Source: an uncultured Lachnospiraceae bacterium
GTDB taxonomy: Bacteria; Bacillota; Clostridia; Lachnospirales; Lachnospiraceae
Assembly (NCBI GenBank): GCA_934394615.1
Contig: CAKRRJ010000079.1
Location: 1-9,870 of the forward strand
Length of the DNA: 9,870 nucleotides
Direction: 5' to 3'
Shown here: positions 1-6,546 of the stretch, piece by piece
Layout: each line of letters begins with the position of its first letter
How positions within the stretch are numbered: position 1 is the first letter of the stretch
Made by a program: the position numbers and the translations under genes
Notes under the pieces: generated by a model
Told to the model about the DNA's origin: nothing
Database searches by the model: none
The model's input: only the letters and a program-made list of their open reading frames with translations

Positions 1-55
1 GTTCAGTAGGTCTGCGCATTCACTGCGCTGACCGTACGAAAACATGGGCTTGCAG

Positions 56-98
56 GCAAAAATCCCATTGCCGAAGGCAATTTTCAATGGATTTTTGC
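56..98 (-). terminator. Candidate intrinsic terminator of the spoIID-like operon
   Basis: Positions 56-70 and 85-98 are complementary (14 pairs with one bulged base), enclosing a smaller hairpin at 67-81 (ATTGCC/GGCAAT around a 3-nt loop). Read on the minus strand, the small hairpin is followed by TGGGATTTTT, a short T-run. It lies 36 bases past the stop codon of the SpoIID-like gene. The small hairpin plus T-run is a plausible terminator; the large stem would compete with it. This is inferred from structure alone. Confidence 0.5.
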
Positions 99-140
99 TC
101 GTAACTGTAAGGGTACTGAACAGTTACGAAATTTTATTTT
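99..140 (+). terminator. Candidate plus-strand terminator hairpin
   Basis: A perfect 9-bp inverted repeat (TCGTAACTG at 99-107, CAGTTACGA at 121-129) has a 13-nt loop. On the plus strand it is followed by AATTTTATTTTTC, a broken T-tract; on the minus strand no T-run follows. It could end a plus-strand transcript entering from the left, convergent with the SpoIID-like gene, whose last codons it touches. No plus-strand gene is visible here, so the call is tentative. Confidence 0.35.
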
Positions 141-2392
141 TCTTCGATCGTGACACCATCGTAGAAATATTTCAGGATCTCTTCGCAGCTCATGCCGGCT
201 TTTGCCATGGCCTGGGCGCCGTTCTGGCTCATGCCGACACCGTGTCCGTATCCGCCGCCATAGATCCGGAACTGCGCGATTCCGTTCGCGTCGGTTCCTG
301 TGCTCTCTACCGTAAGAAAGCCGCTCGGGAGACTGCTCCAGCCATCTGACGTTTTCCCGTCATTCCGGTTGATCGTCAGGGAAGCGTCTCCCAGAGCGCT
401 TCGGATGGCATTCTGACCGGAAATGGTCTTCTCTCCGTCAGTTCCCTTCACAAGAAGTTTCATTGCCACGCCGCCCGGGCCTCGCTCTGTCACGGATACA
501 CTGGTCACTGTGCCAACATCGCTCACATGCGCCGCGACCACATTTCCGTTTGTTTTCAGATTCCATCGGTAGAACGGATAGGAAGCATCGTACGCCTGAA
601 AGTCCTTCCGCTTGATAAACGCCGCGAACTCTGATTCATCGGCAAAGCTCAGCCTTCTCCTTGCCGTCTGAAGGCTCAGGCAGCGCAGATACGGTGTAGT
701 ATCCGGGTCGCTGTCCCAGATGGCGCTGTTGGTCGTAGTTCCACATGAAGTAGAAAAATAGTACGCTGTGATCGGATTCCCGTCATAGTACAGCATTTTT
801 CCATAGGTTTCCTGCACTGCCTGGGCCGTCTGTTCATCCGGCTCTGTATTGTTATAAACCTGAAACTTGGTGCTGTCATCAATCTGAGCGCCGAACGCGC
901 TGTAGGTGTTGCTCGTTCTCTGCATGAACGCGTAAGTACGCGCGCAGACTGCCTGCGCTTTGAGCGCTTCCTTTGCGTAGCTCGCCGGCATCTCACTCGG
1001 AACAACCTTCTTTAAATAATCTTCCAGATAAAGTTCATTCACCAGCACAAGTCCCTCATCTGTGTCTACCAACTCCAGACGCCCAGCGTAGGACGGGGTT
1101 CCCTGCGCGCGGGACAGACTGGTCACGGTCAGTTCTTCTCCTTCTTCTGCCTCAAGGATCAGGCGGTTTTCGGCACATGTGCCGTCCCCGGAAGTCACGG
1201 AAACGACTGTTCCCGGATCCAGAACAGATTCCTCTTCGCCCTGGATCCGTTTCACACTGCCTGCACAGGCAATCTCAACACTGCTGTGATAAACGCTCTG
1301 GAAACCATCGGACATGATCAGCACGCGGATCTTATCGGCATCATCCTCCCGCTCCCGGATCACTGCGCAGATCTTCCCTTTTGCCACAATAAATTCCTGC
1401 GTCTCACTTCCGACCAGAATGTCCGAAAGCTGCTGCCGCTTTACATCACCATATGTCTTTAATACCTTATACTCTTCATCAAGCGGAACACTCCCGTAAC
1501 CTTCCAGCTCAATTGCGTCCTCACGCACGGAAAGAACCTTTCCGGCAATCCGGTCCTTTTTTACGGAGACCTTTGTAATCTTCCCTTTTTCCATAGTCAG
1601 ATCCACCAGGTTCCCGATAAGTTCTTCTGTCTTTTTGTATTTTTTCTGAAACGGAATCTTTCTCTGGATGTCACCGATATAAACCATAACACTCTGGCTG
1701 TCCCCATCCAGGATCCAGACGTTCCGGTACAGGGTATTCTGTCCGTTATCCTTCTGTACATGGATCAGTTCCTTTTCACGCAGCCATACGGTCAGTTCAT
1801 GATCGACGTAGGAATCCAGCGACAGGCCGGTAAAAGCCAGGGTTCCGGCACTTGTGTAAGCAGTCCATGCCGGGCATCCCTGGATATTTTCCGGTGTGCC
1901 GTAAATTCGGATGCTCTCCGATTTTACGGCACCATCCGGATCTGCGGCCTGCAAAAGTGATTCATAAAGAAGCCACCAGTTTTCCTCCGGGTACGCCTTT
2001 GCCCGGTTTCGCTTGCTGACGGCAACCGTCCGCTCAAGACCATCTGAGACATTTCTGGCGATTCTGGCCGCCTCCCCGTATGTAAGAAACCCTTCCGCGT
2101 GTTCCTGGTCTGCCGGAGTCTCCTCCTCGCTCAGATATCCGTTCTCATACAGATAATCGAGATATGGCACATACCACTCGTCCATCGTATCTGCCGCAAA
2201 ATGCGATGCTCCATATTCTTTTTTCCATGTTTTCAACTCATCCGGCGATAAAAGAGCAAGGGCGACTGACTTTGCAGCAGCCGCCCTGGTAATTCCTGAT
2301 TTTTCCGGTTCACAGAATACAATGACCAGAATCAATGTCAGGACGATCGCCGGGATTCCAAGAACCCACCGGATCATTTTGTGTTTTTTCAT
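134..2392 (-). CDS. SpoIID/LytB-domain protein with SLH-like N-terminus
   Basis: SpoIID proteins are lytic transglycosylases that cut denuded glycan strands during engulfment; LytB-type relatives modify amidases. This 752-residue protein has a short basic N-terminus, a membrane segment at about residues 7-27, then an SLH-like stretch (about 34-115: ITRAAAAKSV, WYVPYLDYLYENGYL, LTYGEAARIA). A long middle region follows in which I recognise no domain. The SpoIID domain fills the last 320 or so residues: VVPSEMP with the expected catalytic Glu at residue 467, EALKAQAV, YFSTSCGTTT, and C-terminal GGGYGHGVGMSQNG. It is about twice the length of Bacillus SpoIID, and the extra length is all N-terminal. 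The ATG at 2392 has AAGGAG five bases upstream. That site overlaps the TAA of the AI-2E gene, so the two are very probably co-transcribed and translationally linked. Whether it is the engulfment SpoIID or a vegetative/SLH-anchored paralogue cannot be decided here; no spoIIQ or spoIIID neighbour is in view. Confidence 0.9.
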   Translation of the reverse strand: MKKHKMIRWVLGIPAIVLTLILVIVFCEPEKSGITRAAAAKSVALALLSPDELKTWKKEYGASHFAADTMDEWYVPYLDYLYENGYLSEEETPADQEHAEGFLTYGEAARIARNVSDGLERTVAVSKRNRAKAYPEENWWLLYESLLQAADPDGAVKSESIRIYGTPENIQGCPAWTAYTSAGTLAFTGLSLDSYVDHELTVWLREKELIHVQKDNGQNTLYRNVWILDGDSQSVMVYIGDIQRKIPFQKKYKKTEELIGNLVDLTMEKGKITKVSVKKDRIAGKVLSVREDAIELEGYGSVPLDEEYKVLKTYGDVKRQQLSDILVGSETQEFIVAKGKICAVIREREDDADKIRVLIMSDGFQSVYHSSVEIACAGSVKRIQGEEESVLDPGTVVSVTSGDGTCAENRLILEAEEGEELTVTSLSRAQGTPSYAGRLELVDTDEGLVLVNELYLEDYLKKVVPSEMPASYAKEALKAQAVCARTYAFMQRTSNTYSAFGAQIDDSTKFQVYNNTEPDEQTAQAVQETYGKMLYYDGNPITAYYFSTSCGTTTNSAIWDSDPDTTPYLRCLSLQTARRRLSFADESEFAAFIKRKDFQAYDASYPFYRWNLKTNGNVVAAHVSDVGTVTSVSVTERGPGGVAMKLLVKGTDGEKTISGQNAIRSALGDASLTINRNDGKTSDGWSSLPSGFLTVESTGTDANGIAQFRIYGGGYGHGVGMSQNGAQAMAKAGMSCEEILKYFYDGVTIEEK

Positions 2393-2401
2393 AAATGCTC
2401 C

Positions 2402-3637
2402 TTATTTCTTAATATAAGTCTGCTCCATTTCATCTATGCGTTCCAGTCCGTCATACTCTTTGATGTCATTCGACAGCTTTTTGCGCTTTAACAGCCAGGT
2501 CGTAAACTCCATGATCAGGCGGTAAATGACTGCAAACAACGGAACGCCGACAATCATGCCGACAAAACCCATAAGACCGCCAAACAACAGGATGGAAAAC
2601 AGAACCCAAAAGCTCGATAATCCCGTGGAATCGCCGAGGATCTTCGGTCCAAGGATATTTCCGTCGAACTGCTGAAGCAAAAGGACAAAAATCAAAAAGT
2701 ACAGGCACTTTATCGGATCAGCCAGAAGGATCAAAAACGCGCTCGGCACTGCCCCGATAAAAGGACCAAAAAACGGGATCACATTGGTCACGCCCACGAT
2801 TACGCTGACAAGAAGAACATACGGCATATTCGCGAAGCCAAGAAGCACAAAACAGATCAGGCCGATGATAAGGGAATCTAACAGCTTTCCAATAATGAAT
2901 CCGCCAAATACCTCGTGCACGTAACGACCTTCCTCTATCACTTTATTCGCGACTTTTAACGGAAATACCCCGTAGATGATCATCTTTGCCTGGGCACGCA
3001 GCTTCTCTTTCATGTTTAACAGATAGATCATGACGATCAGGCCGATGAGCACATCACACAAAGCCCTCACAAACAGCACAACGCCGCTGGACACGCCGCC
3101 AATGATGCGGTAGATGTTCGGAACAACCACATTGGTGAGCCAGTTCTGAATGTACTCTGCTGCAGCTCCGTAATGCTGCATAACCTGGTTTTCCAGCTCC
3201 GGATTGTTCGCAAGAACCTGGTCCAGCCAGATTTCCAGATTGTTGATGCTGGCAGGCAGCGTCTCAATGACCCCGCGGATACTGCTGATAAGCTCCGGGA
3301 TGAGCATAGAGATGAGGCCAACCACTACGGCGACTAAAAGAAACAGACTTGCCAGTGTTCCAAGCATGGAACCGAGCTTCTTTCTGCTTTTTTCTTCCGG
3401 AATGATTTTTTTCGTGACTGCCATAACTGAGCCCTGCACCCGGTTATAAACCGGATTCAGAAGATACGCAAACACCGCTCCGTAAATGACCGGGGCCAGG
3501 ATATGGGCGATTTTCGCTCCCAATGCCGCAACCAGTGACCAGCGCATGATCAGAAACACCGCCGCAACCAGAAGAAGCAGTACCACCAGTGCCGTTACGC
3601 CCCAGCATATGTACGTGCGATACTTTTCATTTTTCAT
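2402..3637 (-). CDS. AI-2E family (PF01594) transporter-like membrane protein
   Basis: This 411-residue polytopic membrane protein belongs to the AI-2E/UPF0118 family, whose members include TqsA and proteins proposed to be ion antiporters or exporters; the substrate here is unknown. Visible features are an N-terminal hydrophobic hairpin, a soluble segment with many hydrophobic heptads (about residues 125-165), and a C-terminal membrane core. The core carries the family signature, with QFDGNILGPKILG, then SSFWVLFSILLFGG and GFVGMIVGVPLFAVIYRL. A charged tail ends in IKK. The length is normal for the family. The ATG at 3637 is preceded by AAAGGAAA at a suitable distance. It is the first gene of an operon with the SpoIID-like gene, whose start lies 9 bases beyond its stop. 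Family assignment is firm; the transported molecule is not. Confidence 0.93.
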   Translation of the reverse strand: MKNEKYRTYICWGVTALVVLLLLVAAVFLIMRWSLVAALGAKIAHILAPVIYGAVFAYLLNPVYNRVQGSVMAVTKKIIPEEKSRKKLGSMLGTLASLFLLVAVVVGLISMLIPELISSIRGVIETLPASINNLEIWLDQVLANNPELENQVMQHYGAAAEYIQNWLTNVVVPNIYRIIGGVSSGVVLFVRALCDVLIGLIVMIYLLNMKEKLRAQAKMIIYGVFPLKVANKVIEEGRYVHEVFGGFIIGKLLDSLIIGLICFVLLGFANMPYVLLVSVIVGVTNVIPFFGPFIGAVPSAFLILLADPIKCLYFLIFVLLLQQFDGNILGPKILGDSTGLSSFWVLFSILLFGGLMGFVGMIVGVPLFAVIYRLIMEFTTWLLKRKKLSNDIKEYDGLERIDEMEQTYIKK

Positions 3638-3673
3638 AGTAATTTCCTTTCATGAAACAAGTATTGCCATAAT

Positions 3674-3703
3674 TATATACAGTTTATCACACAACCGTGT
3701 AAA
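3674..3703 (-). promoter_or_regulatory. Probable sigma-A promoter of the AI-2E/spoIID operon
   Basis: Read on the minus strand, TTTACA (3703-3698) is followed after 18 bases by TATATA (3679-3674); an overlapping TATAAT at 3677-3672 gives a 20-base spacing. It lies between the 6S RNA terminator and the AI-2E start codon, giving a leader of about 30 bases. The spacing is not ideal, so the call is moderate. Confidence 0.45.
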
Positions 3704-3721
3704 GATAAAGTAAAGTTACTA

Positions 3722-3756
3722 TAAAAAGAAAAAGCAGCGGACAAACCGCTGCTCTT
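3722..3756 (-). terminator. Intrinsic terminator of the 6S RNA
   Basis: AGCAGCGG (3753-3746 read on the minus strand) pairs perfectly with CCGCTGCT (3740-3733) around a 5-nt loop, followed by TTTTCTTTTTAT. The opposite strand also has a broken T-run (CTTTTATCTTTT), so the element may work in both directions. Confidence 0.85.
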
Positions 3757-3958
3757 TTATCTTTTGTAATCCCGAATGTGCCGTTCTTACTTATTGACGC
3801 CTAGCAGAGCTAGGTGGGCAACCGCATGCAGGTTTCTGCCTTCCACTCGATGGAGGCCTGACATCTACCGGCAGATATAGGAATCCCTTAGTCAGTAATG
3901 TAGGTTCAAAATGGGTAAGGTTGTCGAACACCTCAGGAATTACTCTCTTATTTGTTCT
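3722..3958 (-). ncRNA. ssrS: 6S RNA (regulator of RNA polymerase)
   Basis: 6S RNA mimics an open promoter, binds housekeeping sigma-factor RNA polymerase and templates short pRNAs. The minus-strand RNA has a 5' segment AATTCCTGAGGTG (3941-3929) that pairs with CACATTCGGGATT (3780-3768) near the 3' end, 11 of 13 positions including wobbles. This is the closing stem expected of 6S RNA and resembles the CTGAGATGTTCG start of the E. coli molecule. Between them lie ACCTAGCTCTGCTAGG, a local hairpin, and a long irregular arm without any protein signal. A near-consensus promoter sits just upstream and a strong intrinsic terminator follows the closing stem, giving a primary transcript of about 235 nt. 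Identification is by eye from end sequences and architecture. An Rfam RF00013 model hit would confirm it. The exact 5' end (about 3958) is inferred from the promoter. Confidence 0.83.
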
Positions 3959-3964
3959 GAACGT

Positions 3965-3993
3965 ATTATACAACATGTACTGCTCTTTTTCAA
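3965..3993 (-). promoter_or_regulatory. Sigma-A promoter of the 6S RNA
   Basis: On the minus strand TTGAAA (3993-3988) and a perfect TATAAT (3970-3965) are separated by 17 bases. The predicted start is an A near 3958. No protein start codon with a ribosome binding site follows, which fits a stable RNA gene. It points away from the radical SAM gene promoter, with about 60 bases between the two -35 boxes. Confidence 0.82.
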
Positions 3994-4053
3994 GTTCCTT
4001 TTCAAAACATCCACGACTTTCCAGACAGACATAGGATTGGGTTCCGGCATTCC

Positions 4054-4082
4054 TTGCATTTTTCCACAGCTTTTTGTATACT
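4054..4082 (+). promoter_or_regulatory. Sigma-A promoter of the PflX-type gene
   Basis: TTGCAT (4054-4059) and TATACT (4077-4082) are 17 bases apart, giving a predicted start near 4089 and a leader of about 38 bases before the ATG at 4127. GGAG at 4116-4119 is the ribosome binding site. Confidence 0.7.
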
Positions 4083-4126
4083 GAAATGCAGCGTATGATC
4101 CCTGTGATCCAGATTGGAGTATTATC

Positions 4127-5062
4127 ATGTCAGAATCATCTTTTTCTTATTTTAAAGACCAGATCCATCACTGCAGTCTCTGCCCGCGCATGTGTGGCAT
4201 TGACCGGACGGTACAGCGCGGTTTCTGCCAGGCCCCGGACGGCGCAGTTGCGGCCCGCGCTGCCCTGCACTTCTGGGAAGAACCCTGCATCAGCGGCAAA
4301 AACGGAAGCGGCACCGTATTTTTCAGCGGATGCACGCTGCGCTGCTGCTTCTGCCAGAACTATAAGATCAGCCGCGACCTGTACGGAAAACCGCTCACCA
4401 CAAGAGAACTGGCGGATGCCTTCCTGCGCCTGCAGGAGCAGGGCGCAAACAACATCAGCCTGGTAACCGCCACGCATTTCCTTCCGTGGATCGTCCCGGC
4501 GCTGGATCTTGTAAAAACGCAGCTGCACATTCCGGTTGTCTACAACTGCGGAGGCTACGAGCGCGCAGAAACCGTCAAAGCACTAAAAGACTATGTTGAT
4601 ATCTGGCTTCCGGATCTGAAATATGAGAGTTCTGAACTCTCTGCCCGCTACTCCCAGGCCCCATTCTACTTTCAGACCGCGGCAAAAGCCATTCAGCAGA
4701 TGATCTGCCAGACCGGAACACCAAAATTTTGTTCACGGGACGGAGAACCGGATCCGGTTATGGAGCGGGGCGTCATCATCCGGCATCTCGTACTTCCGGG
4801 GCAGAAAGAGGACTCCATCCGCCTCATGCACTGGATCGCGGAAAATCTTCCGAAAGACAGCTTTTACATCAGCCTGATGAGCCAGTACACGCCATACGAA
4901 AAAAATGCGGCATTTCCAGAGCTGAACCGCCGCATTACAAGCTACGAATACCAGAAGGTTGTCGATGCCGCCCTGGATCTCGGACTCACGCAGGGCTTTA
5001 TGCAGGAAAAAAGCAGCGCCAAAGAAGAGTACACGCCCGCATTCGACCTGGAGGGGCTGTAA
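4127..5062 (+). CDS. PflX-type radical SAM protein (PflA homologue)
   Basis: This 311-residue cytosolic enzyme belongs to the uncharacterised PflX group (COG1313), related to the activase of pyruvate formate-lyase. The radical SAM cluster motif is CTLRCCFC (Cys69, Cys73, Cys76; spacing CX3CX2C), binding a 4Fe-4S cluster that cleaves S-adenosylmethionine. The N-terminus has a second cysteine set, CSLCPRMC plus GFC (Cys16, 19, 23, 34), typical of this group. Other group signatures are ALHFWEEPCISG, GSGTVFFSGC, NNISLVTATHFLP, VVYNCGGYE, DIWLPDLKY, GVIIRHLVLPG and SLMSQYTPY. Length is normal. It starts at ATG 4127 with GGAG seven bases upstream, stands alone between divergent and convergent units, and has its own promoter. 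No pyruvate formate-lyase or other glycyl radical enzyme is in the window, so the partner is unknown. The name pflX is used for the family, but the biochemical substrate is not established. Confidence 0.92.
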   Translation: MSESSFSYFKDQIHHCSLCPRMCGIDRTVQRGFCQAPDGAVAARAALHFWEEPCISGKNGSGTVFFSGCTLRCCFCQNYKISRDLYGKPLTTRELADAFLRLQEQGANNISLVTATHFLPWIVPALDLVKTQLHIPVVYNCGGYERAETVKALKDYVDIWLPDLKYESSELSARYSQAPFYFQTAAKAIQQMICQTGTPKFCSRDGEPDPVMERGVIIRHLVLPGQKEDSIRLMHWIAENLPKDSFYISLMSQYTPYEKNAAFPELNRRITSYEYQKVVDAALDLGLTQGFMQEKSSAKEEYTPAFDLEGL

Positions 5063-5094
5063 AAAAGTTGTCACAAAATTGAACCCAGACATGA

Positions 5095-5519
5095 TTTAAG
5101 CGGATACCAAAGGTTTACATCTCTGATATCCGCTTTCAATTTTCTTTGTCCACTGGACTGTACCTCGCTTTTTAAGTTTGTACATTTTGTATTCAGTTGT
5201 TTTGTTTCTCTCTGACCCATCTGATCTATTTCTGTCTGATTTTTGTTTCTATTTTCTTCCTGTCCGTTTCTGAAATCTACCACCCTGACTGCACTTTCTC
5301 GTCATACAGCTAAGACAATTCTTTTCAGTTTTTAACAGGTTTCCCAGATCATTGTCTATCAGATTTCGCTCTGGTCATTTAGAAACGTTTCTCATTACTG
5401 ATAAACTACTTCGGCGGTCCGTACCTCCTTTTCTTAGATTTTTGAGATCCTTTTCGTTCTTGTTTCTTTGGATCTCCTGCTGGAGTTTTCTGCTCCTTTG
5501 TTTTTCTCTTTCTTTGTTG
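5095..5519 (-). ncRNA. Candidate long non-coding RNA, family not recognised
   Basis: This stretch lacks a convincing protein gene on either strand. Its minus strand lies downstream of a consensus promoter and would give a purine-rich RNA of about 400 nt. Visible local stems are GGAG/CTCC near the 5' end, GAGATCC/GGATCTC around a 19-nt loop, AGAAACGTTTCT (palindrome), CCAGA/TCTGG around 21 nt, GTCC/GGAC around a 3-nt loop, and a perfect 9-bp stem at the 3' end (5098-5135). AGAAAC or GAAAC recurs about six times, mostly between stems. There is no tRNA-like end, no 5' GGGG start and no RNase P or SRP signature that I recognise. The 3' end is uncertain, because no T-run directly follows the last hairpin on this strand. 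Alternatives are an untranslated leader or antisense RNA reaching the 3' end of the radical SAM gene, or a decayed sequence. Confidence 0.42.
5098..5147 (+). terminator. Probable terminator of the PflX-type gene
   Basis: AAGCGGATA (5098-5106) and TATCCGCTT (5127-5135) form a perfect 9-bp stem with a 20-nt loop, followed on the plus strand by TCAATTTTCTTT. It starts 36 bases after the stop codon. The loop is large for a terminator. The same hairpin would be the last structure of the opposing minus-strand transcript. Confidence 0.5.
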
Positions 5520-5524
5520 TCTTT

Positions 5525-5553
5525 ATAATAGCAGATTATATTCTATATGTCAA
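5525..5553 (-). promoter_or_regulatory. Consensus sigma-A promoter with A/T-rich upstream region
   Basis: On the minus strand a perfect TTGACA (5553-5548) is followed after exactly 17 bases by TATTAT (5530-5525); the predicted start is near 5519. Upstream of the -35 box, about 85 bases (5554-5640) are almost only A and T on this strand, with repeated A-tracts, resembling an UP element. No start codon with a good ribosome binding site follows, so it probably drives an RNA gene. Confidence 0.7.
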
Positions 5554-5691
5554 CATCTTTTTGTAAATATTTTAAATTTTATTTGTTTTATTTTGATTAT
5601 TTTGTGCAATAATTCATAATTGTTTGATTATTTTAATTTATCTCGTCTGTCTGGAAATTGTATCAGTGCCAACCGGGTCTGGCTGCCAGCT

Positions 5692-6471
5692 TTAGTATAC
5701 CGCCGGCTCCTGCACAAGCAGGGTTGGATATCCGGCCATCCGCAGGGTCTTTTCCATCCAGGCTGCATTGTCCAGATTTAAGTACGCACCGACACGCACC
5801 TTGTAAAGTCCGTCCTGTGCCACGAGAAATGCCGGATATCCGGCCGCCTGCAGCTGGCTTAAAAGTCCCTGTGCCAGATCCCGGTCCGCATACGCGCCCA
5901 CCTGAATCTGGTAATACTCCGGCTGCCCTTCCTGCCTGTTTACTGTCTCCAGGATTCCGTCCGCGATTGCCTGCACAGTCTGGTCAAAATGATCATCAAA
6001 ATACTGGTTATCTGCCTCGTTGTCCAGAAATCCCACTTCCACCAGCACTGCAGGCATCTCGGTTTTTCGGAGCACGATCAATCCCGGACGTTCTATAATT
6101 CCAAGATCATTCCAGCCGGACTGACGAAGCTCTGTATTGATGTTTGATGCCAGGTGCTCCGCCTCTCCTCCCTTAGAAAAAATCAGGCTTTCTGTGCCGG
6201 ACGCTGTGCCCGGCACCGGCATGGCATTGCGGTGGAATGATACAAAATAATCGGCATCCCAGCTGTTTGCCATCTGCGCCTTCTGAAGCGGGCTCTGGTA
6301 CACATCCTGCACCCGGGTATACCCCACATCCACTCCGTTTTCACTTAAGATCTGACCGACGGCCAGCGCAATCCGCAGCGTATCATTTTTTTCCTGACGT
6401 CCCTGATAGACTGCGCCCGGCTCTGCCCCGCCGTGGCCGGCATCGAGGATCACTTTCTTTGTCTCTGCCAA
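5692..6471 (-). CDS. N-acetylmuramoyl-L-alanine amidase, Amidase_3 + SPOR (CwlC-like)
   Basis: This 259-residue enzyme cleaves the bond between N-acetylmuramic acid and L-alanine of peptidoglycan. Residues 5-178 are an Amidase_3 domain: zinc ligands His13 (DAGHGG), Glu27 (RQEK) and His80 (SFHRN), and catalytic Glu145 (LVEVGFLDN). Residues 186-259 hold two SPOR-type repeats (YYQIQVGAY and LYKVRVGAY), which bind denuded glycan. There is no signal peptide. Size, order of domains and lack of a signal match CwlC of Bacillus subtilis, which is made in the mother cell under sigma-K and lyses it from inside; a phage-type amidase is the main alternative, but no phage genes are near. The start is TTG at 6471. 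An in-frame TAA lies 24 bases upstream, no ATG is available in frame, and GGAAGGGAAG precedes the TTG by seven bases. That ribosome binding site forms part of the 3' arm of the lrp terminator. No clear terminator follows the gene. Confidence 0.9.
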   Translation of the reverse strand: MAETKKVILDAGHGGAEPGAVYQGRQEKNDTLRIALAVGQILSENGVDVGYTRVQDVYQSPLQKAQMANSWDADYFVSFHRNAMPVPGTASGTESLIFSKGGEAEHLASNINTELRQSGWNDLGIIERPGLIVLRKTEMPAVLVEVGFLDNEADNQYFDDHFDQTVQAIADGILETVNRQEGQPEYYQIQVGAYADRDLAQGLLSQLQAAGYPAFLVAQDGLYKVRVGAYLNLDNAAWMEKTLRMAGYPTLLVQEPAVY

Positions 6472-6521
6472 AATAAAACTTCCCTTCCATACGATGGCCT
6501 CTTACTATCGTATGAAAGGGA
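6472..6521 (-). terminator. Intrinsic terminator of the Lrp-family gene
   Basis: On the minus strand a 15-bp stem (6521-6507 with 6495-6481, one G-U wobble) encloses an 11-nt loop and is followed by AGTTTTATTTTG. It begins 25 bases past the lrp stop. The 3' arm and T-tract run directly into the TTG start of the amidase gene, so the structure would both stop most lrp transcripts and bury the amidase ribosome binding site in any read-through. Confidence 0.8.
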
Positions 6522-6533
6522 ATCCTCTGTGGT
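6506..6533 (-). promoter_or_regulatory. Possible sigma-K-type promoter of the amidase gene
   Basis: On the minus strand CATACGATA (6514-6506) matches the sigma-K -10 pattern CATAnnnTA exactly, and it also resembles the sigma-E box CATACAAT. An AC (6533-6532) lies 17 bases upstream, where sigma-K promoters carry their short -35 element. A start about 7 bases further would fall in the loop of the lrp terminator, so the transcript would lack the 5' arm and leave the ribosome binding site open. The pattern is short and could arise by chance; support comes from its position before a CwlC-like gene. Confidence 0.35.
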
Positions 6534-6546
6534 TCCGGCAGTTAAG

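Noticed and set aside
44..349. A plus-strand frame of 101 codons opposite the end of the SpoIID-like gene
   Set aside because: It is antisense to well-conserved SpoIID codons and begins inside the palindromic region.
3791..3976. A minus-strand frame of 61 codons over the 6S RNA
   Set aside because: Its start overlaps the 6S promoter region, there is no ribosome binding site, and the 6S structure explains the segment.
5071..5283. A 70-codon minus-strand frame starting at GTG within the gene-free region
   Set aside because: Weak ribosome binding site, composition dominated by purine-rich codons (K, N, Q, R, E) that any frame of this strand would give, no recognisable motif, and it overlaps the hairpin at 5098-5135.
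5140..5520. Recurrent GTTTCT (plus strand) as a CRISPR-like or iterated repeat
   Set aside because: Copies are only 6 bases, irregularly spaced and explained by pyrimidine bias; there are no spacer-sized intervals.
5640..5691. GCCA/TGGC repeat after the amidase stop as its terminator
   Set aside because: Only four or five pairs and no T-run on the minus strand.
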